64,000 nt of DNA, from assembly GCA_028281825.1 (NCBI GenBank), contig JANQJC010000047.1:1-64000 (forward strand), given 5' to 3'. This stretch comes from Flavobacteriales bacterium (GTDB lineage: Bacteria; Bacteroidota; Bacteroidia; JANQJC01). Positions within the stretch are counted from its first letter, which is position 1; the number at the start of each line of letters is the position of its first letter. The notes under the pieces were generated by a model. The model was not told where the DNA came from and did no database searches. It saw only the letters and a list, made by a program, of their open reading frames with translations. The position numbers and the translations under genes were made by a program. Of this stretch, positions 33,175 through 42,234 are shown piece by piece.

Positions 33175-34497
33175 TTAAACCAAAGCCATCTCAAAGGTAC
33201 AAGAATAAACGCCTTTTGCATCCATCTCATCCAGCTTTACGTTGACCAACCCATTTACTAGCGTATCATTAAAAGGTGTCTTCACCTTCACGTAATTCTC
33301 AGTAAAGCCATACATCTCACCCTCTTTTTCCTCTTGTTCAAATAGTACGGTAAACTCTTTACCCGCTTGCTGCTCGTAGAATAATCTTTTCTTTTTCTCA
33401 CTTAGGATAGTAAGCATCTTATTGCGTTTCTTGCGCTCACCCACGGGCACTGTCTCCTTTAAACGAACCGCAGTTGTATTGGGTCTTTCTGAATAAGTGA
33501 ATACATGCAAGTAGGATACTGGTAACTCATTCAGGAAATGATAAGTCCTCAAGAACTCTTCTTCCGTTTCACCAGGAAAACCAACTATCACATCCACACC
33601 AATGCAACAATCTGGCATCAACTCTTTTATCTTTTCTACGCGGCTGTGATACAGCGCAGAGTCATACCTGCGACGCATCAATTGCAATATCTCGTCGCTG
33701 CCAGATTGCAAGGGGATATGAAAATGAGGCACAAACTTTTTAGACTGCGCCACAAAACTGATAATCTCGTCACTCAGTAAGTTAGGCTCGATAGATGATA
33801 TGCGATATCGCTCAATGCCTTCTACCTTCTCTAATTCTTGTATCAGCTGATAAAAAGTCTCCTTACTTCCTTTACCAAAGTCCCCAATGTTTACACCAGT
33901 CAACACAACTTCTTTGATACCATCCTTTACTGCTTCCTTGGCTGATTGGATAGTGTTCTCAATATTCTCACTTCTACTCCTACCCCGAGCCAAAGGAATA
34001 GTGCAAAAAGCACAGAAATAGTCACAACCATCTTGCACTTTCAAAAAAGTACGTGTTCTGTCATTCGCTGAATAAGAAGGTATAAACTCTTTTACATCCT
34101 TTATCTCACAAGCATGCACTCCAGCTTCAGGTAGCTTTTCGACATTTTCAATATAGCTCAGGATATTAAATTTCTCATTCGCCCCTAATACGATATCTAC
34201 TCCTTGTATCTCCGCAATTTCATTTGGCTTCAATTGGGCGTAGCAACCAATCACAGCCACAAAGGCTTCAGGGTTATTGCGAAGGGCTTGTCTTACAGTA
34301 TTGCGGCAAGTATGGTCTGCACGGTCAGTAACTGAGCAGGTATTAATTACATACACATCGGCAGCCTCACTGAACTCAACCTTCTCAAAATCTTGTTTTT
34401 CAAACAGCCTTGCAATGGTTGATGTCTCAGAAAAGTTAAGCTTGCATCCCAAGGTATGGAATGCCACTCTTTTCGTATTTACTGACCTATTTTTCAT
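33175..34497 (-). CDS. mtaB: tRNA t6A37 methylthiotransferase
   Basis: 440 residues. Adds a methylthio group to t6A37 in ANN-decoding tRNAs. UPF0004 domain with Cys18, Cys54 and Cys85 for the auxiliary cluster (FHTLGCKLN, INTCSVTDRA, VIGCYAQLKP), a radical-SAM core with Cys158, Cys162 and Cys165 (GCDYFCAFCTIPLARG), and a C-terminal TRAM domain (about 375-438). TxGCKxN with the SVTxxAD segment marks the MtaB rather than the MiaB or RimO branch. The ATG at 34497 was chosen because a TTG three codons earlier overlaps the -7 box. Confidence 0.95.
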   Translation of the reverse strand: MKNRSVNTKRVAFHTLGCKLNFSETSTIARLFEKQDFEKVEFSEAADVYVINTCSVTDRADHTCRNTVRQALRNNPEAFVAVIGCYAQLKPNEIAEIQGVDIVLGANEKFNILSYIENVEKLPEAGVHACEIKDVKEFIPSYSANDRTRTFLKVQDGCDYFCAFCTIPLARGRSRSENIENTIQSAKEAVKDGIKEVVLTGVNIGDFGKGSKETFYQLIQELEKVEGIERYRISSIEPNLLSDEIISFVAQSKKFVPHFHIPLQSGSDEILQLMRRRYDSALYHSRVEKIKELMPDCCIGVDVIVGFPGETEEEFLRTYHFLNELPVSYLHVFTYSERPNTTAVRLKETVPVGERKKRNKMLTILSEKKKRLFYEQQAGKEFTVLFEQEEKEGEMYGFTENYVKVKTPFNDTLVNGLVNVKLDEMDAKGVYSCTFEMALV

Positions 34498-34503
34498 GAA
34501 GGG

Positions 34504-34511
34504 CAAAGATA
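34504..34511 (-). promoter_or_regulatory. -7 box of mtaB
   Basis: TATCTTTG on the minus strand. Only a few bases separate the predicted transcription start from the ATG. Confidence 0.4.
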
Positions 34512-34560
34512 CGTAATAAGGCGCTATATCAGGAAAGTGATTAGATGAGCGACCCTACGA

Positions 34561-35016
34561 TTAAAAATCCTTCATTCTTCTATCCATTTGCTTCTTCACA
34601 TCGCGTTCTTTAATGCTTTCACGCTTATCATAGAGCTTCTTACCCTTAGCTAGGGCAATCTCTAGCTTGGCATACCCTTTATCACTGATAAAAAGTTTTG
34701 TAGCAATTAGCGTTATCCCCTGGTCTTTCAACTTACCTTCCAGTTTGCGTATCTCCCTCTTTTGGAGTAATAGCTTTCTATCTCTTTTTGGCTCATGGTT
34801 GTTATAAGAGGCTTCGGTATAAGGGGCTATATGCATGTTCTTCACCCAAAGCTCTCCATTCTTAAAAAAGCAGTGGGCACCAGCCAAATCAACTTGCTTT
34901 TGGCGCACGCTTTTAATCTCACTACCTGTCAATTGAATACCTGCTACATATGTATCAATAAAGGCATACTCAAAAGAAGCCCGCTTATTCTTTGCAATAG
35001 TTTCTCGCTGTGACAT
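34561..35016 (-). CDS. smpB: SsrA-binding protein SmpB
   Basis: 151 residues, full length. Partner of tmRNA in rescuing stalled ribosomes. Typical stretches: AFIDTYVAGIQLTGSEIKSVRQKQVDLAGAHC, WVKNMHIAPY, HEPKRDRKLLL, and the helical basic tail KLYDKRESIKERDVKKQMDRRMKDF, which mimics the codon-anticodon duplex. It starts 8 bases after the rel stop, so it is most likely expressed from the rel promoter. The tmRNA gene is not in this window. Confidence 0.97.
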   Translation of the reverse strand: MSQRETIAKNKRASFEYAFIDTYVAGIQLTGSEIKSVRQKQVDLAGAHCFFKNGELWVKNMHIAPYTEASYNNHEPKRDRKLLLQKREIRKLEGKLKDQGITLIATKLFISDKGYAKLEIALAKGKKLYDKRESIKERDVKKQMDRRMKDF

Positions 35017-35024
35017 AGCTTTCG

Positions 35025-37259
35025 TTATACGGTAGTAATCCTCTCAACGGTTTTCACACCCTTGGCTTTCTTCAGGTTTTTGATGAGATTAGTAAGGTGG
35101 GCAGTATCATGCACATAAACCATAATAGTCCCATCAAAAATACCATCATGGCTATCAAAACTGATGGAACGCATATTCACATGGAGTTCGTTTGAAATCA
35201 CCTTAGTTATGTTGTTCACAATACCCATATCGTCAATACCAGTGACTTTTATACCTGCCAAAAACGAAATGGTCTCCTGGCTAGTCCATTTGGCTTTAAC
35301 CACACGGTAGGCATAGTTTGACATCAACTGAATTGCGTTCGGACAATTGACGCGATGTATTTTAATACCGTCATTGATGGTGATAAAACCAAATACATCA
35401 TCACCCGGAATTGGATTACAGCACTTGGCTAGTGTATAATCCAACTTCTCCATATTGTCTCCAATCAGCAATTCATCCTTTCCACTGCTCTTGAAATTGG
35501 TGATTATTTCTGTGCGCTTATCATCCTGTTTCTTCTTCCCTGAAGAAATTCTGTTTTTAAAGTATTGGTACCAACTGGTCTTTTCAGATTCTTCTAAAAA
35601 GTTCTTTATTTCTTTAAAGTCCACCTTATTCTGGGCTACTAAATAGAATAAGTCTTGTGAACTCTGGACTTTATAGTACTTCTGAAGTTTTACTATGGTT
35701 TTTTCATCTGGCTGTAACTTCAGTTGCTTGAATTTTCTCTCGAATATTTCCTTACCATCATCAGCCATCTTTCGCCTTTCCTCTTTCAAAGATTGTTTAA
35801 TCTTTGTCTTGGAACGGCCTGTCACCACGTAATTCAGCCAATCTTCCTTAGGTTTTTGCTTGCTAGACGTAAGTACTTCCACCTGGTCGCCACTTTTCAA
35901 TTGATGGCTCAACGGCACCAATTTATTGTTGACTTTGGCACCAATGCAATGAGCGCCTACTTCAGAGTGAATATCAAAGGCAAAATCAAGAGCTGTGGCA
36001 TTAGCTGGCAGCTTCCTTAACTCACCTCGGGGAGTAAACACAAATATCTCATCAGCGAAAAAGTTCATCGTAAAGTCATCGATGAAATCCAAAGCACTTT
36101 GGTCAGGATTTTCCAATAACTCCCTGATTTGACCTAACCACTCATCTACATTACTCTCACCGCCAGATTTTTCTTTGTACTTCCAGTGAGCAGCAAGTCC
36201 TTTTTCAGCTATATCGTCCATTCTGCGGGTACGTATCTGTACTTCAACCCACTGGCCGCTACCACTCATTACCGTTGTATGCAATGATTCATAACCATTA
36301 GCGCGCGGGGTAGAAATCCAATCTCTTAGCCTATCCGGGCTTGGCACATAATGATCCGTTACTATCGAATATACTTTCCAGCAATCCGCTTTCTCCTGCT
36401 CAAGCGGAGTATCAATAATAATACGTATTGCAAACAAGTCATACACTTCTTCAAAAGGTATGCCTTGCTTTTTCATTTTCTTATGTATTGAATATACTGA
36501 CTTGGTCCTTCCCTTAATATCAAACTGAAAACCCTGTTCTGTAAGGCTTTCCATAATAGGAAGCGTAAATTTATTGACAAAGCGCTGCCTTTTACGCTGG
36601 GTTTCCTTCAGTTTGTTGTCTATATCTTCATACACCTCAGGTTCAGTGTACTTCAAGGCTAAGTCTTCTAACTCACTCTTAATAGCATAAAGCCCTAACC
36701 TGTGTGCCAGCGGAGCATAAAGGAAAAGTGTTTCTGAAGCTATCTTCAATTGCTTGTCGCGCCTCATACTTTCCAAAGTCCTCATGTTGTGAAGACGGTC
36801 TGCCAGCTTAATAAGAATTACCCTTACATCAGCTGCCAGTGTTAGCAGCATTTTACGGAAGTTCTCCGCCTGCATTGAGACATTAAAGTCTGACACTCCT
36901 GATATCTTGGTCAAGCCATCTACAATGGTAGCCACCTTGTCACCAAACATTCTTCTGATGTCGTTCAGTGTAATATCGGTATCTTCAACTACATCGTGTA
37001 TCAGCGCACAGGCAATAGACTTTGCTCCCAGCCCAATCTCGGTAGTTACAATTTGTGCAACCGCTAGTGGATGATAGATGTAAGGCTCCCCCGATTTGCG
37101 ACGCATATCTTTATGAGCATCCAAAGCCACATCAAAAGCCTTCCTGATGAGACGCAAATCACCCTTAGCCTCATGCTTTTTGGTTGCACGAAGTAGCTTG
37201 CGATACGCCTTCAGTATCTCTTTCTTCTCTATTTCTTCCTGTATGAGGGCTTCTTCCAT
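35025..37259 (-). CDS. bifunctional (p)ppGpp synthetase/hydrolase, Rel/SpoT family
   Basis: 744 residues from the ATG at 37259. The HD hydrolase domain is intact (IACALIHDVVEDTDIT, with HD and ED), followed by the synthetase domain (about 240-350: YSIHKKMKKQGIPFEEVYDLFAIRIII, DRLRDWISTPRANGYESLHTTV), TGS (about 400-460: IFVFTPRGELRKLPANATALDFAF), a Zn-finger/RIS region (LAKCCNPIPGDDVFGFIT) and ACT (about 675-744). Both activities are expected; the charge-switch motif reads RLRD, a conservative form of RxKD. A TTG six codons upstream is unlikely to be the start because it falls at or before the predicted transcription start. smpB follows. Confidence 0.95.
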   Translation of the reverse strand: MEEALIQEEIEKKEILKAYRKLLRATKKHEAKGDLRLIRKAFDVALDAHKDMRRKSGEPYIYHPLAVAQIVTTEIGLGAKSIACALIHDVVEDTDITLNDIRRMFGDKVATIVDGLTKISGVSDFNVSMQAENFRKMLLTLAADVRVILIKLADRLHNMRTLESMRRDKQLKIASETLFLYAPLAHRLGLYAIKSELEDLALKYTEPEVYEDIDNKLKETQRKRQRFVNKFTLPIMESLTEQGFQFDIKGRTKSVYSIHKKMKKQGIPFEEVYDLFAIRIIIDTPLEQEKADCWKVYSIVTDHYVPSPDRLRDWISTPRANGYESLHTTVMSGSGQWVEVQIRTRRMDDIAEKGLAAHWKYKEKSGGESNVDEWLGQIRELLENPDQSALDFIDDFTMNFFADEIFVFTPRGELRKLPANATALDFAFDIHSEVGAHCIGAKVNNKLVPLSHQLKSGDQVEVLTSSKQKPKEDWLNYVVTGRSKTKIKQSLKEERRKMADDGKEIFERKFKQLKLQPDEKTIVKLQKYYKVQSSQDLFYLVAQNKVDFKEIKNFLEESEKTSWYQYFKNRISSGKKKQDDKRTEIITNFKSSGKDELLIGDNMEKLDYTLAKCCNPIPGDDVFGFITINDGIKIHRVNCPNAIQLMSNYAYRVVKAKWTSQETISFLAGIKVTGIDDMGIVNNITKVISNELHVNMRSISFDSHDGIFDGTIMVYVHDTAHLTNLIKNLKKAKGVKTVERITTV

Positions 37260-37279
37260 AACTGTTTCAAACTCCAATA

Positions 37280-37287
37280 CAAAGTTA
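37280..37287 (-). promoter_or_regulatory. -7 box of rel-smpB
   Basis: TAACTTTG on the minus strand. It helps place the rel start at 37259, with a leader of about 16 nt. Confidence 0.45.
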
Positions 37288-37384
37288 GTAAATGAAATAT
37301 GTAATTTATAACTCGATTATTTCCATTTTTTTCATTCGTTTTCTCACTTCACCATTGTTTTGTAATTTCGACTAAAACTAGGGT

Positions 37385-39127
37385 ATGTATTTTAAAGGGT
37401 TACCGCTTTTTCTTTTTACGCTTTTAGCATTAATCTCATCTGCGCAAGAGAATATGTTATCCACCAATCCTTTGGCAGAACAAATCATGCTGGGTAATTA
37501 TAGCCCTGCTAACTATCAGGCTACTACAATCATCAATCATCCTGATGATATCATTTCACACATAAATAACGAGGTGAACCCAGATTCTGTTCACTCCTAT
37601 CTACTCACCCTTAGTAGCTTCTACACCAGGCATACAGCATCAGATACCATGTCACAAGACACAGGTATTGGCGCTGCCAGAAGATGGGCTTACACCAAGT
37701 TTCAGGGTTTTAGTCAAAATGCGGAAAACCGCTTAGTGGTTTCTTACCTTCAATTTGACACCGTTATATGTTCGATGGCTCAACACAGAAACATTTTTGC
37801 AGTGCTTCCAGGAATGCAAACTGAAGACCCATCGGTCATTATAATTGAAGCACATATAGATAGCCGTTGCGAAAGCAGATGTGATTCGGCTTGCCAAGCC
37901 AATGGTATGGAAGATAACGGAAGTGGTTCAGCCTTGGTGCTGGAGTTGGCTCGTACTATGTCGCAACTCAGTTTCGACCATACCATAGTCTTTATGCTTA
38001 CCATTGGCGAAGAACAAGGTCTATTCGGCGCTCAAGCCTTTGCAGAATATGCGGTTGAAAAAGGAATTGAGATAAAAGCTGTACTCAATAATGATATAGT
38101 AGGTGGTATCATCTGTGGAGAAACTTCTTCCTCTCCTTCCTGCCCTGGCTTAAATCATGTGGATAGCACACAAGTTCGTTTGTTCTCGCAAGGCAGTTAC
38201 AACTCCAAGAACAAAGGCTTGGCGCGTTTTGTAAAGCTAGAATACGAAGAGGAGTTATTGCCAATAGTAGATGTCCCAATGCAGCTCACCATCATGAGTG
38301 CCGAAGACAGAATAGGGCGCGGTGGCGACCATATTCCTTTCAGGCGCAAAGGGTTTCCTGCTATCCGTTTTACTTCTGCCAATGAACACGGAAATGCTGA
38401 TAGTGATAACCCTAATTACCACGATAGACAACATACCACAGACGATATACTGGGAATAGATACAGATAACGATATGGTGATTGATAGCTTTTTTGTTGAT
38501 TTCAATTACCTATGTCGAAATTCTGTCATCAATGGAGTTGCAGCAGGCATGATAGGTATTGGTCCTGAAGTTCCAGAATTCAACGCCTATAATGGGGGAA
38601 GTGAAAATATCCTCATTGACATCATGAACGAAAACCCTTATGACACCTACCGAGTTGGTGTTCGCCTGAGCAATAGCAACCACGATTTTGATACCATTTT
38701 TACCATCTACAATGTTCAGGAAACAGTACATCCAGCGCCATCCAATCTCTATTACGTAAGTGTTGCTTCAGTAGATAGCAATGGCATTGAAAGCTGCTTC
38801 TCGAGAGAATACCTAATAAATGTTTCCAACGATATTGACGAGATAGAACAACCTAAAGGTTTATCGCTTCTTCAAAATAACCCTAACCCTTTTGATGAAG
38901 CCACAACCATCTCAGTATTGGTGGATAAACCAACCAGTTACCAAAAAGCCTTTATCGTAATCAGGGATTTACAGGGTAAATTAGTCAAGCAACTCCCCAT
39001 GCAATTGGAACAAGGAATTAATGATGTACTTTATTTCCATGGCTATAACGCCACAGGCACTTACATCTATTCACTGGAAATAGATGGAAAAGTAATTGAA
39101 AGTAAGCGGATGATTTTTGCCTTTTAA
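37385..39127 (+). CDS. secreted M28 family zinc peptidase with T9SS type A sorting domain
   Basis: 580 residues: signal peptide (1-21, LISSAQ), a propeptide-like region (22-115), an M28 catalytic domain (about 118-400) and a T9SS type A domain (about 495-580: LLQNNPNPFDEATTISV, IRDLQGKLVKQL, TGTYIYSLEIDGK). Zinc ligands and catalytic residues: His157 (EAHIDSR), Asp177 (MEDNGSGSA), Glu209 (catalytic) and Glu210 (GEEQG), Asp237 (NNDIVGG) and a later His (RQHTTDD). A Cys-rich loop (CESRCDSAC) after His157 and CGETSSSPSCP may be disulfide-bonded. It should be a surface or extracellular aminopeptidase. It overlaps the convergent fahA by 4 bases. Confidence 0.9.
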   Translation: MYFKGLPLFLFTLLALISSAQENMLSTNPLAEQIMLGNYSPANYQATTIINHPDDIISHINNEVNPDSVHSYLLTLSSFYTRHTASDTMSQDTGIGAARRWAYTKFQGFSQNAENRLVVSYLQFDTVICSMAQHRNIFAVLPGMQTEDPSVIIIEAHIDSRCESRCDSACQANGMEDNGSGSALVLELARTMSQLSFDHTIVFMLTIGEEQGLFGAQAFAEYAVEKGIEIKAVLNNDIVGGIICGETSSSPSCPGLNHVDSTQVRLFSQGSYNSKNKGLARFVKLEYEEELLPIVDVPMQLTIMSAEDRIGRGGDHIPFRRKGFPAIRFTSANEHGNADSDNPNYHDRQHTTDDILGIDTDNDMVIDSFFVDFNYLCRNSVINGVAAGMIGIGPEVPEFNAYNGGSENILIDIMNENPYDTYRVGVRLSNSNHDFDTIFTIYNVQETVHPAPSNLYYVSVASVDSNGIESCFSREYLINVSNDIDEIEQPKGLSLLQNNPNPFDEATTISVLVDKPTSYQKAFIVIRDLQGKLVKQLPMQLEQGINDVLYFHGYNATGTYIYSLEIDGKVIESKRMIFAF

Positions 39128-40395
39128 GTAGCTGGCAATACCTTACCAGTCACTTCGCCGAAACCAATACGAACACCATTTTTCTCGGCATAGCCACGCA
39201 TAATCACAGTATCGCCATCATTGATAAACTTACGCTCACTACCGTCAGGCATGGCTATAGGCTTGCTACCGCGCCATGTCAACTCTAGCATTGAGCCGTA
39301 ACTCTCAGGTGTTGGCCCTGAAATAGTACCACTAGCACACATATCACCAATTTGCATGTTACAGCCGTTCACAGTATGGTGAGCCAACTGCTGCGCCATA
39401 TTCCAATACATGTACTTGAAGTTAGAGTTGCAAACGGCTTTCTCTTCGCCGTTTTCAGGCTTGATAGCCACTTCAAGGTTAATATCATAATTCTTCTCAC
39501 CCTCAAACTTCAAATAAGGTAATGGTTCTGGGTCTTGAATAGGCCCCGCCGTCTTAAAAGGCTGCAGTGCATCCAAGGTTACTATCCATGGTGAAACCGA
39601 AGAAGCAAAGTTCTTAGCCAGGAAAGGCCCTAATGGCACATACTCCCACTTTTGTATATCCCTCGCCGACCAATCATTGAAAAGCACCATTCCGAAAATA
39701 TGGTCTTCAGCATCTTTGGTGCTTACACTATTACCTAGCACATTTCCCTTGCCTACTACAAAAGCCATTTCCAACTCAAAATCGAGCAACCTGCTAGGTC
39801 CAAAATTGGGTTTATCAGCATCAGGTGCAATAGTTTGCCCTTTAGGGCGGCGAATATCCGTTCCTGAAATCACAATTGAAGAAGCCCTGCCATGATATCC
39901 CACGGGTATATGCAACCAGTTGGGCAATAATGCATTATCTGGGTCACGGAACATGGTTCCAACATTAGTAGCATGTTCTTTACTAGAATAAAAATCGGTG
40001 TAATCATTCACCTTCACAGGCATGTGCATTTGCACTGCCGATTGCCCCAATAGTACCAGCCGCCTGTCTTCCATATTGTCCCTTAGTTCAGGATTGCTAT
40101 CTCTTAATAGCTCAGATATCCTCTGACGCAGAGCCCTCCAAACAGGCTGACCTAACGCAATCAGGTCATTCAGGTATTTGCTTTCAAAAATAGATTGACT
40201 AATATCCAACTTGGATAAATAACCCAACTTGTTCAAAGTCGCTAAATCCAAGACATTTTCACCAATAGCTACTCCTATTCTTGAACCATTATCACCACTT
40301 GTAAAAATACCAAATGGTAGGTTCTGTATTGGGAAATCACTATCATCGAGTACTTCTACCCATGTCTTTAAATTGGGGTCGTTAGCTTCAATCAT
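39124..40395 (-). CDS. fahA: fumarylacetoacetase
   Basis: 423 residues, last step of tyrosine degradation, splitting fumarylacetoacetate into fumarate and acetoacetate. Characteristic segments: DYTDFYSSKEHATNVGTMFRDPDNALLPNWLHIPVGYHGRASSI in the active-site region, LDFELEMAFVVGKGN (metal-binding Glu), MVLFNDWSARDIQKWEYVPLGPFLAKNF (metal-binding Asp) and GDMCASGTISGP. Length equals that of eukaryotic and bacterial enzymes. It is the last gene of the run that begins at accA, 19 bases after the SGNH lipoprotein. Other tyrosine-degradation genes are not in the window. Confidence 0.97.
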   Translation of the reverse strand: MIEANDPNLKTWVEVLDDSDFPIQNLPFGIFTSGDNGSRIGVAIGENVLDLATLNKLGYLSKLDISQSIFESKYLNDLIALGQPVWRALRQRISELLRDSNPELRDNMEDRRLVLLGQSAVQMHMPVKVNDYTDFYSSKEHATNVGTMFRDPDNALLPNWLHIPVGYHGRASSIVISGTDIRRPKGQTIAPDADKPNFGPSRLLDFELEMAFVVGKGNVLGNSVSTKDAEDHIFGMVLFNDWSARDIQKWEYVPLGPFLAKNFASSVSPWIVTLDALQPFKTAGPIQDPEPLPYLKFEGEKNYDINLEVAIKPENGEEKAVCNSNFKYMYWNMAQQLAHHTVNGCNMQIGDMCASGTISGPTPESYGSMLELTWRGSKPIAMPDGSERKFINDGDTVIMRGYAEKNGVRIGFGEVTGKVLPAT

Positions 40396-40414
40396 TCTGT
40401 TTCAAACTATTTAA

Positions 40415-41470
40415 TTACTTATATTGTTCCATTATCTCATTAGCCATCACCTTATGCCCTTTGTGGTTGATATGCAGGTCTGCCTTCCAATACAGTTCTT
40501 CATCGGCCTTTCGCAATGGCTCACGCATATCTATAAAGTGTATCTTCTTTGCATTTAGCCACTGTATTGTCCTATCAATCAAAGCCTCGTTTTCCTTAAT
40601 ATCAGCATCTGTAAATTTCATTATTTGGTAGGCGGTATCAATTCGTGTACTATCCAATTCAGGTTCAACATCTAGCTTGGTAGGCACTAACACCACCATA
40701 AAGTCAATATTATTACTGTCACAGTATACCTTTATGTTATCCAAGTACCTGTGAGTCACGTTCAAAGCGGTATCTCTGTAAGCAGGATAGCTTTTGAAAA
40801 ACTTCACCTGGTTCATCAATTGTCCTGTAAAACCAGGCATAGTCTCATCCAATTCCCACAAATCATAATAATAACTCTCAGTTCTCTCTGGCACTTTCAT
40901 CCTTCCATTCTCAGCTTCAATTCTCACAGCATCCATATAGTCATTTCCAGTATATAGCGCAACTATAAAAGCATCTGGCTTTAAGTTGCTGTAATATTTC
41001 AGGCAGCCCCAATAATTTTGAGGCCCATAATAACCGTTACCAGCATTTAGAAACTCTAATTTCTTACCCTCTGAAATAGTAAAACCCACACTATCTTCAA
41101 TCACATTAGGGAAAGACTCTGAATTATGTATGACACCATCAGCATGCGAGTCGCCAGTTACCAACACCCTATACACACCATCAGGTTTTTCTTCTTGAGT
41201 ATCATTATCCTCCCTCAACCCAAGATTATTAGTCTGCTGAATAATCACCCCTGATGGGTGTTCAGGCCATTTAAATTCCCTTTTGGCATTAGGCTGATGA
41301 ATATGCCCAGCAATAGATTTAGCCACATAGTAATTGCTTTCAGTTTCACCAAAATGAGGTTTTAAGGCTTCAGGGTTTTCAAGTGCTGTTTCATGCTTTA
41401 CTCCCAAGTTGCATGAACTTACCAATGCAACCAATCCAATTACTAATAATCCAATTTTGCTTCTATTCAT
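40415..41470 (-). CDS. SGNH/GDSL-hydrolase-like lipoprotein
   Basis: 351 residues. Lipobox LVSSC with Cys20. The hydrolase fold shows block I VTGDSHADG (Ser108 nucleophile), Gly in GNGYYGPQNY (block II), LYTGND (Asn of block III) and the C-terminal ADLHINHKGHKV, giving the Asp/His dyad of block V. It should be an esterase or acyl/acetyl hydrolase held in the periplasm or on the outer membrane. The substrate is unknown. Its ATG overlaps the stop of the lpxH-like gene by one base. Confidence 0.82.
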   Translation of the reverse strand: MNRSKIGLLVIGLVALVSSCNLGVKHETALENPEALKPHFGETESNYYVAKSIAGHIHQPNAKREFKWPEHPSGVIIQQTNNLGLREDNDTQEEKPDGVYRVLVTGDSHADGVIHNSESFPNVIEDSVGFTISEGKKLEFLNAGNGYYGPQNYWGCLKYYSNLKPDAFIVALYTGNDYMDAVRIEAENGRMKVPERTESYYYDLWELDETMPGFTGQLMNQVKFFKSYPAYRDTALNVTHRYLDNIKVYCDSNNIDFMVVLVPTKLDVEPELDSTRIDTAYQIMKFTDADIKENEALIDRTIQWLNAKKIHFIDMREPLRKADEELYWKADLHINHKGHKVMANEIMEQYK

Positions 41471-42219
41471 TATCCCTCAAATTTTTTGAGTTCCAAATTT
41501 TCACCATCAAACACCCCATAAGTAAATAGAGTTACCCAATCACCCAAATTGATATACCTGGCGCCGTCCCCTACTTTTATATCCAACGATAAATGACGAT
41601 GCCCAAAAATAAAGTAATCTATAGGCCCTTCTTTCTTCAAGTAATCTTCAGCAAAAAGGTACAACCACTCTTTATCATTGCCATGGAATACTTCTTCTCC
41701 ATTAGCAATTCTGCTTCTTCTCGACCAATAGTTGGCTAAGCCAATCCCAAAATTGGGGTGTAATCTAGCAAACAACCATTGACATAATGGATTCGCAAAT
41801 ACCCTCTTGATTAGCTTATAACCGTAATCACCTGGCCCCAACCCATCACCGTGACCAATGAAAAACTTCTTGCCGTTATACTCTTTTACTATTGGCTCTC
41901 TATACAATTTCACTCCTATTTCTTCCTCCAAATAGCCAAATTGCCACATGTCGTGATTACCGATAAACACGTGCAATGGAAGACCAGAGTCCGCTATCTC
42001 TGCCATCTTACCCAGCAAACGGGTGTATCCTCTTGGCACAACGGTTTTATATTCAAACCAAAAATCAAAAATGTCACCCACAAGGTAAATCTCCCTGGCA
42101 TCATCCTTCACGCTATCCAACCATCGGATAATCTTCTTTTCTCTTTCCAAACTCTTTTCCCTATTGGGTATACCCAAATGAAAGTCTGAAACAAAATATA
42201 TTTTATCTCTATCTGCCAA
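41470..42219 (-). CDS. UDP-2,3-diacylglucosamine diphosphatase-like metallophosphatase
   Basis: 249 residues, LpxH-type calcineurin-like phosphoesterase. Metal-binding blocks in order: SDFHLG (Asp12, His14), VGDIFDFWFEY, IGNHDMWQFGYL, FIGHGDGLGPGD and FGHRHLSLDIKV. LpxH hydrolyses UDP-2,3-diacylglucosamine to lipid X in lipid A synthesis; the GDGLGPGD block fits the Bacteroidota LpxH group. The only possible start before the first metal motif is a TTG at 42219, since a stop codon lies two codons upstream. It starts 15 bases after the M1 peptidase gene. Confidence 0.85.
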   Translation of the reverse strand: MADRDKIYFVSDFHLGIPNREKSLEREKKIIRWLDSVKDDAREIYLVGDIFDFWFEYKTVVPRGYTRLLGKMAEIADSGLPLHVFIGNHDMWQFGYLEEEIGVKLYREPIVKEYNGKKFFIGHGDGLGPGDYGYKLIKRVFANPLCQWLFARLHPNFGIGLANYWSRRSRIANGEEVFHGNDKEWLYLFAEDYLKKEGPIDYFIFGHRHLSLDIKVGDGARYINLGDWVTLFTYGVFDGENLELKKFEG

Positions 42220-42234
42220 GGCTTAGCGAAACTA

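Noticed and set aside
37262-37277. TTG start of rel six codons upstream
   Set aside because: It falls at or before the predicted transcription start; the ATG at 37259 matches the usual N-terminus.
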